Below are positions 40,419 to 44,729 of a DNA stretch of 44,729 bases, piece by piece. The notes beneath the pieces were generated by a model. The model did not search any database, had not been told where the DNA came from, and worked only from the letters and a program-made list of their open reading frames with translations. Position numbers and translations under genes: made by a program. Source of the DNA: Micromonospora sp. ATCC 39149 (GTDB taxonomy: Bacteria > Actinomycetota > Actinomycetes > Mycobacteriales > Micromonosporaceae); contig NZ_GG657738.1 of NCBI RefSeq assembly GCF_000158815.1, positions 3,927,903 to 3,972,631 on the forward strand, given 5' to 3'. Position 1 is the stretch's first letter. Every line of letters begins with the position of its first letter.

Positions 40419-42098
40419 TCAGTCGACCGTCGGCAGCGGCGGGCCCAGGACGTCGTCGGCGTCGATGATCGTGTACGCGTACCCCTGCTCGGCGAGGAAC
40501 CGCTGCCGGTGTGCCGCGTACTCGGTGTCGATGGTGTCCCGGGACACGACGGTGTAGAAGTGGGCCTGCCGGCGGTCGGCCTTCGGCCGCAGCACCCGGC
40601 CCAGCCGCTGCGCCTCCTCCTGCCGCGACCCGAACGTGCCCGACACCTGGATCGCCACCGCCGCCTCGGGCAGGTCGATGGAGAAGTTGCCCACCTTGGA
40701 GATCACCAGGGTCCGCACCTCGCCTGACCGGAACGCGTCGAACAGCCGCTCCCGCTCCTTGTTCGTGGTCGACCCCTGCACGATCGGGGCGTCCAGGTAC
40801 TCGCCGAGCTGGTGCAACTGCTCGATGTACCCGCCGATGACAAGAACCTGCTCGCCGGGGTGCCGGTCGACCAGCGCCCGCACCACGGGCAGCTTGGTGC
40901 GGGCGGTGGCCGCCATCCGGTAGCGCTCCTCGGACTCCGCCGTCGCGTAGGACATCCGCTCGGCGTCGGTGAGGGTCACCCGTACCTCGGTGCACTGGGC
41001 GGGGGCGATCCAGCCCTGCTGCTCGATGTCCTTCCACGGCGCGTCGTACCGCTTGGGGCCGATCAGGCTGAACACGTCGCCCTCCCGGCCGTCCTCGCGG
41101 ACCAGGGTGGCGGTCAGGCCGAGCCGGCGGCGGGCCTGGAGGTCCGCGGTGAACCGGAAGATCGGCGCGGGCAGCAGGTGCACCTCGTCGTAGACGACCA
41201 GGCCCCAGTCGCGGGCTCCGAACAGGTCGAGGTGGGTGAACGCGCCGCCGCGCCGCGAGGTGAGCACCTGGTACGTGGCGATGGTGACCGGACGGATCTC
41301 CTTGCGCTCGCCGCTGTACTCGCCGATCTCGTCCTCGGTCAGCGAGGTGCGGGCGATCAGCTCGCGCTTCCACTGCCGGCCGGCGACGGTGTTGGTGACC
41401 AGGATCAGCGTGGTGGCCTTTGCCTCGGCCATCGCCGCCGCCCCGACCAGGGTCTTGCCCGCGCCGCAGGGCAGCACCACCACCCCGGACCCGCCGGCCC
41501 AGAACGCCTCCACGGCCTCCCGCTGGTACGACCGCAGCGTGAACGGCTTCCCGCCGTCCTTGCCGGCCTCGGCCAGCTCGATCGGGTGCGCCTCGCCGTC
41601 GACGTACCCGGCGAGGTCCTCCGCCGGCCAGCCGAGCTTGAGCAGCGCCTGCTTGAGCCGCCCCCGCTCGGACGGGTGCACGGCGATCGTGTCGTCGTCG
41701 AGCTTCGCGCCGAGCATCCCGGCGAGCTTCTTGCTCTTGGCGACCTCGATCAGCACCAGCCGGTCCAGGGCGCGCAGCACCAGGCCGTGCGCCGGGTCGT
41801 TGGCGAGCTGGAGCCGGCCGTACCGGTCCATCGTCTCCGCCACGTCGACCAGCAGCGCGTGCGGCACCGGGTAGCGGCTGTACTTCAACAGCGCGTCCAC
41901 CACGGCCTCGGCGTCGTGGCCGGCGGCGCGGGCGTTCCACAGGCCGAGCGGGGTGAGCCGGTACGTGTGCACGTGCTCCGGCGAGCGTTCCAGCTCGGCG
42001 AACGGCGCGATCGCCATCCGGCAGGACTGGGCGTCGGGGTGGTCGATCTCCAGCAGCAGGGTCTTGTCCGACTGCACGATCAGTGGTCCACCGCTCAC
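40419..42098 (-). CDS. XPB/Rad25-type DNA repair helicase
   Basis: 559 residues from GTG. The N-terminal damage-recognition-like domain (about 1-185) precedes helicase domain 1 with Walker A LPCGAGKTLVGA (212-216 core), motif II VVYDEVHLL (DEVH, 304-307) and motif III GLTATLVRED; domain 2 has VLVIGGYIEQLHQLGEYL, VSKVGNFSIDLPEAAVAIQVSGTFGSRQEEAQRLGRVLRPK (motifs V and VI). A 3'-5' SF2 helicase that opens DNA, probably in repair or transcription; bacterial XPB is widespread in actinobacteria. The partner-like helicase-associated gene 1.3 kb away on the same strand is separated by a plus-strand pair. Confidence 0.9.
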   Translation of the reverse strand: MSGGPLIVQSDKTLLLEIDHPDAQSCRMAIAPFAELERSPEHVHTYRLTPLGLWNARAAGHDAEAVVDALLKYSRYPVPHALLVDVAETMDRYGRLQLANDPAHGLVLRALDRLVLIEVAKSKKLAGMLGAKLDDDTIAVHPSERGRLKQALLKLGWPAEDLAGYVDGEAHPIELAEAGKDGGKPFTLRSYQREAVEAFWAGGSGVVVLPCGAGKTLVGAAAMAEAKATTLILVTNTVAGRQWKRELIARTSLTEDEIGEYSGERKEIRPVTIATYQVLTSRRGGAFTHLDLFGARDWGLVVYDEVHLLPAPIFRFTADLQARRRLGLTATLVREDGREGDVFSLIGPKRYDAPWKDIEQQGWIAPAQCTEVRVTLTDAERMSYATAESEERYRMAATARTKLPVVRALVDRHPGEQVLVIGGYIEQLHQLGEYLDAPIVQGSTTNKERERLFDAFRSGEVRTLVISKVGNFSIDLPEAAVAIQVSGTFGSRQEEAQRLGRVLRPKADRRQAHFYTVVSRDTIDTEYAAHRQRFLAEQGYAYTIIDADDVLGPPLPTVD

Positions 42099-42273
42099 GC
42101 CAGCGTCCTCTCCTCGGCCTGGTCGCCGGCCGCCCGGGGGGCGGCCACCCCGCCCCAGACCGACCATCCAGTGTTGCACGAAGCCGGTTTGGGGCCGAAA
42201 ATTCGGACACCAGGTGCAACCATTCCGGTACGTCCGGCGTCTAGCAGAGGGACGACCGACTCGGGGAGGCCCC

Positions 42274-43137
42274 ATGAGACAGGTTTGGTTCACCACCCGG
42301 GTCGTCGCCCTGGCTGTGGTCACGCTGGTCGGCGTCGGTGCGTGCACGCCCGATCAGCAGGCCGACCCGGGTGGCCGTGGAGGAGGGCTCGCCCAGGCCG
42401 GCTCTGCGGAGAAGGCAACGGGGGCGGGCGGTTCGTCCGGCTCCGACCAGCGGACCCGGCCGGAACCGAAGCCCACCCCCACGAAAGCCAAGCCGAAGCC
42501 CACCCCGACGAAGGCGAAGCCCAAGCCGAAGCCCACGCAGCCGGCCGGTTGCCCGCTGGGCGAGCACCAGCGCGAGGTGGAGACCTACCTGACCAGGCTG
42601 GGCGGGTTCGGGCGGGTGACCGTGGACGGCCGCCAGTCCGCCGCCGACTGCGCCGCGATCAAGAAGTTCCAGCAGCGGTACGACGTCCGCCCCGCCGCCG
42701 GCCGCGCCGGCCCCACCACGTACGACGTGGCGAAGCGGCTGGCCACCACCGACACCAAGCGCTGCAAGGCCGGCTCCGGCACCACGTTCTGCATCGACCT
42801 GACCCGGCAGACCACGTGGGCGGTGCGCGGCGGCAAGGTGGTGTGGGGCCCGACGGTGACCCGGACCGGGATGCCCGGCTACGCCACCCCCGCCGGCACG
42901 TTCACCATCAACTACCGGAACGTGAAGGAGTGGTCCGACCCGTACGAGGTGTGGCTACCGTACTGGCAGCACTTCACCCAGGGCATGGGCTACCACCAGA
43001 CCACCACCTACCTGCACGACAAGTCGATCGGCTCGCACGGCTGCGTCAACCTGCTCCCCGCCGACGCCCGTCGTGCCTGGGAGTTGGGCAAGGTGGGCAG
43101 TCGGGTGGTGCTCTTCGGTCGGCGGCCCGGCACGTGA
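42274..43137 (+). CDS. L,D-transpeptidase lipoprotein (YkuD)
   Basis: 287 residues; ATG with ggggagg. A signal peptide ends in a lipobox (LVGVGAC, Cys24), so the protein is lipidated. A long Lys/Pro/Thr linker with a repeated KPTPTKAKPKP unit (about 65-90) spans the wall. A peptidoglycan-binding-like segment (GEHQREVETYLTRLGGFGRVTVDG, IKKFQQRYDVRP) precedes the YkuD domain, FCIDLTRQTTWAVRGGKVVWGPTVTRTGMPGYATPAGTF and the catalytic SHGCVNLLPADARRAWE (Cys257, with His255). It makes 3-3 crosslinks in peptidoglycan. Its stop overlaps the start of the small membrane protein. Confidence 0.9.
   Translation: MRQVWFTTRVVALAVVTLVGVGACTPDQQADPGGRGGGLAQAGSAEKATGAGGSSGSDQRTRPEPKPTPTKAKPKPTPTKAKPKPKPTQPAGCPLGEHQREVETYLTRLGGFGRVTVDGRQSAADCAAIKKFQQRYDVRPAAGRAGPTTYDVAKRLATTDTKRCKAGSGTTFCIDLTRQTTWAVRGGKVVWGPTVTRTGMPGYATPAGTFTINYRNVKEWSDPYEVWLPYWQHFTQGMGYHQTTTYLHDKSIGSHGCVNLLPADARRAWELGKVGSRVVLFGRRPGT
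42472..42537 (+). repeat. Coding tandem repeat in the L,D-transpeptidase linker
   Basis: Three imperfect units of about 21-24 bp (cccaccccnacgaangccaag type) encode the KPTPTKAKPK linker; slippage could vary the linker length between strains. Confidence 0.6.
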
Positions 43138-43352
43138 CCGCCGAGGACGATCCCACGCCGGCCGGCGAGGTCTCGGGGGCGGCCCTGTTCGGGTACGCGA
43201 CCGCCGCCGTGCTCCTCGTCGGCTGGTTCCTCTACGGCTGGCTGGTCCAGCGGCAGGGCTTCGTCGCCTCCGTCGGCGAGTCCGCCGGGGCCGGGTTCGC
43301 CCTGCTGCTGGCCGTCTCCGTGATCGGCACCGTCCGCCGCAACCGCCGCTGA
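43134..43352 (+). CDS. Small membrane protein (72 residues)
   Basis: The GTG overlaps the transpeptidase stop by 4 nt (GTGA), so expression is coupled. Two hydrophobic segments (SGAALFGYATAAVLLVGWFLYGWL and GFALLLAVSVIGTV) with a short hydrophilic N-terminus and a basic C-terminus (RRNRR) suggest a two-helix membrane protein. No family recognised; a role with the transpeptidase at the membrane is inference from coupling. Confidence 0.65.
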   Translation: MTAEDDPTPAGEVSGAALFGYATAAVLLVGWFLYGWLVQRQGFVASVGESAGAGFALLLAVSVIGTVRRNRR

Positions 43353-43365
43353 ACACTCGGGCGGC

Positions 43366-44729
43366 TCAGGTCCCCTCCAGCACCGCCGCGGTGATCCGGT
43401 GCAGCGCGAAGGTGTGCAGCATCTCCGTGCGCTCGTCCTCGGCGCGCAGGTAGCCCGCCCCGATCGACACCGGCCGGACCAGCCGGGACGCCGTCGCCCC
43501 GTGCGCGTCGACGTACCCCACCCAGACCAGCGCCTTGTCCCGCACCGCCTGCTGGAGCACGGCGAGGGCGTCGGCGTGCCCGTGCGCCGGCGCCGGGCCG
43601 ATGCCGGCCGTGCTGCCGCGCACCACCGCCGGGGCCCGCCGGGCTGCCCGCGCCGCCGCCTCGCCCCGGCGGATCTGCTCCACCACCCCGAGCAGCCGGG
43701 GCATGGCCAGCTTCGGCGACGCCAGCGGGTCGACGGCACGGCTCACCGGTGCCCGACCCGGGGCGCGCCGGGTCCTCGGCCGGTACAGCACCGCCGCCCC
43801 GGAGGCGTCCTCCGGCACCGGGGCGTACCCGGCGTCGCGCAGCGCCATCAGCATCCGGTTCACCTGGTACGGGGTGGCCAGCACCGTCGGGGCCAGCCGC
43901 CGGAACGCCAGCGACTCCAGCCGCCGGTCCGACAGCACCTCCGCGAGCAGCGCCTCGTCGTCGCTGCGCACGTACCCGCCGGCGGAGCCGACCCGCAGCC
44001 CGCCGTGCTTGCGCGCGACGTCGTCCACCAGGTACGTCAGCCCCTGCGGGACCGGGGTGCGGGACCGGCGGCGGAACAGGTCGTGCAGGTCGTCGGCCGA
44101 GTACCCGGCGTCCAGGGCCCGGCGCACACTGGCCGTGGTGACCCGGTGCACGCTCGCCCCGCCCGCCGACTCGTGCTCGGCCACCACCTCCAGCTCGCCG
44201 GCGAGCGCCGGGTCGGGCGGGCCGGGCACCACCACGGTCAGGTCGGCCTGCACCAGGAAGTGGTCGACCGGCGCGGGCAGTAGCCCGTCGAGCGCCCGCA
44301 CCGCCGTGGACGCGTCCTCGGCGTCGGCGTGCAGCCCGAGCGGGTCGTCCCCGCCCCGCTCGTCGGCCTCGGCCACGTCGGTCAGCAGCAGCCGCCCGTA
44401 CGAGGTGAGCGCCCCGAGCCCGGTCACGCCCAGCCGGGCCGCCTCCACCAGCGCCTCCCGGTGCGCGGCCTCCCGGCCCCGACTGCGCCGGGGCGCCCGC
44501 CAGTCGAGCAGTTCCAGCACCTCCTCCGGGGTGGGCGCGACGGCCGGTTCCAGGTCGGCGAGCTCCGCCAGCACGGCCCGCCGGGCGGCCGGCGCATTGG
44601 CCCGCTCCGCCTCGGGCGAGAGCGCCCCGATCGGCCGGTCCCGGTCGTCGCGCTGCCCGACGAGGCCCACCTGGCGGGTCATCAGCAGCCAGGCCCGGGC
44701 CAACTGCTCCCAGCGCCGGGCCAACGACA
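43366..44729 (-). CDS. Helicase-associated / WYL-type protein (cut by right window edge)
   Basis: The 3' part of a gene whose 5' end is outside the window; about 453 codons are visible and the frame is open to the edge. It contains VTGLGALTSYGRLLLTDVAEADERG and PVDHFLVQADLTVVVPGPPDPALAGELEVVAEHESAGGASVHRVTTASVRRALDAGYSADDLHDLF, typical of the helicase-conserved-C-terminal-domain family (XPB/Ssl2-like, PF13625), and ends with a WYL-like part ALVWVGYVDAHGATASRLVRPVSIGAGYLRAED. In actinobacteria these genes often occur near XPB. The molecular role is unknown; an interaction or regulatory partner of XPB is likely. Confidence 0.8.
   Translation of the reverse strand, partial: SLARRWEQLARAWLLMTRQVGLVGQRDDRDRPIGALSPEAERANAPAARRAVLAELADLEPAVAPTPEEVLELLDWRAPRRSRGREAAHREALVEAARLGVTGLGALTSYGRLLLTDVAEADERGGDDPLGLHADAEDASTAVRALDGLLPAPVDHFLVQADLTVVVPGPPDPALAGELEVVAEHESAGGASVHRVTTASVRRALDAGYSADDLHDLFRRRSRTPVPQGLTYLVDDVARKHGGLRVGSAGGYVRSDDEALLAEVLSDRRLESLAFRRLAPTVLATPYQVNRMLMALRDAGYAPVPEDASGAAVLYRPRTRRAPGRAPVSRAVDPLASPKLAMPRLLGVVEQIRRGEAAARAARRAPAVVRGSTAGIGPAPAHGHADALAVLQQAVRDKALVWVGYVDAHGATASRLVRPVSIGAGYLRAEDERTEMLHTFALHRITAAVLEGT

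Noticed and set aside
39412..42219. A 935-codon minus-strand frame over the XPB and double-GNAT genes
   Set aside because: Low-complexity Arg/Ala/Gly/Pro translation; XPB motifs are in another frame, GNAT motifs on the opposite strand.

Overview
The window is high-GC actinobacterial chromosome and most resembles Micromonosporaceae (Micromonospora or a close relative). The reasons are strong GC third-position bias, many GTG starts, families that are typically actinobacterial (SCO6745 family, TIGR03089, F420-type PPOX proteins, Ku with a Lys/Ala tail, bacterial XPB), and dispersed intergenic hairpins centred on AAGGGGCCCCTT that I associate with this family. The assignment rests on gene content and memory; no database search was possible. 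Most of the window reads as ordinary chromosome with one accessory stretch.

Layout. 1-4.7 kb: the 3' end of holB, three small co-oriented genes that look like a YbaB-type protein plus two type VII secretion (WXG100/EspC-like) helical proteins, ricT (PSP1), a convergent membrane metallophosphoesterase, and tRNA-Thr(CGU). 4.7-7.5 kb: a small islet between the tRNA and a perfect 35-bp copy of the tRNA 3' end. It carries a NemR-like TetR regulator with a YciI-like protein, divergent from an Old Yellow Enzyme. The promoter region between them holds four 16-bp boxes of the form TAGGNC-N4-GNCCTA. 7.5-11.5 kb: further accessory DNA with a secreted GH43/ricin-lectin arabinan-active enzyme, a decayed tyrosine recombinase tail, a methyltransferase, and a long gene-poor stretch with a 41-bp tandem repeat. 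11.5-15.7 kb: a peptidase-like gene, a DUF4240 protein, a GNAT enzyme, a PPOX flavoprotein, and a DUF2231-Hsp20 pair. 15.7-19.7 kb: a GT9 glycosyltransferase facing a GT2-HldE pair, which suggests ADP-heptose chemistry in a Gram-positive; the HldE kinase domain carries a low-complexity insertion of about 100 residues. 19.7-28.4 kb: DHA2 transporter, NUDIX, acyl-CoA ligase, quinone reductase, a 57-residue Pro-rich orphan, HAD phosphatase, SCO6745 protein, and a large secreted protein whose C-terminus resembles a papain-fold peptidase. 28.5-36.6 kb: FKBP isomerase, F420 PPOX, a VOC-UvrA2 operon, the NHEJ locus (ku divergent from ligase and LigD-type polymerase) and a TIGR03089 protein. 36.7-44.7 kb: a metalloprotease C-terminal relic, a secreted phytase-like beta-propeller, a double GNAT, XPB helicase, an L,D-transpeptidase lipoprotein with a small membrane protein, and a helicase-associated/WYL protein cut by the right edge.

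How the parts work together. The tRNA islet is best read as a self-regulated electrophile-detoxification cassette: the repressor probably senses a reactive carbonyl or quinone, and the OYE reduces it. The NHEJ genes form a complete minimal break-repair set. Ten genes have no Shine-Dalgarno but carry a TANNNT box about 6-8 nt before the start codon, so leaderless transcription appears common here. The most unusual items are the tRNA islet with its four operators, the heptose genes with the kinase insertion, and the secretion-like trio between holB and ricT. I see no CRISPR array and no complete prophage or integrase.
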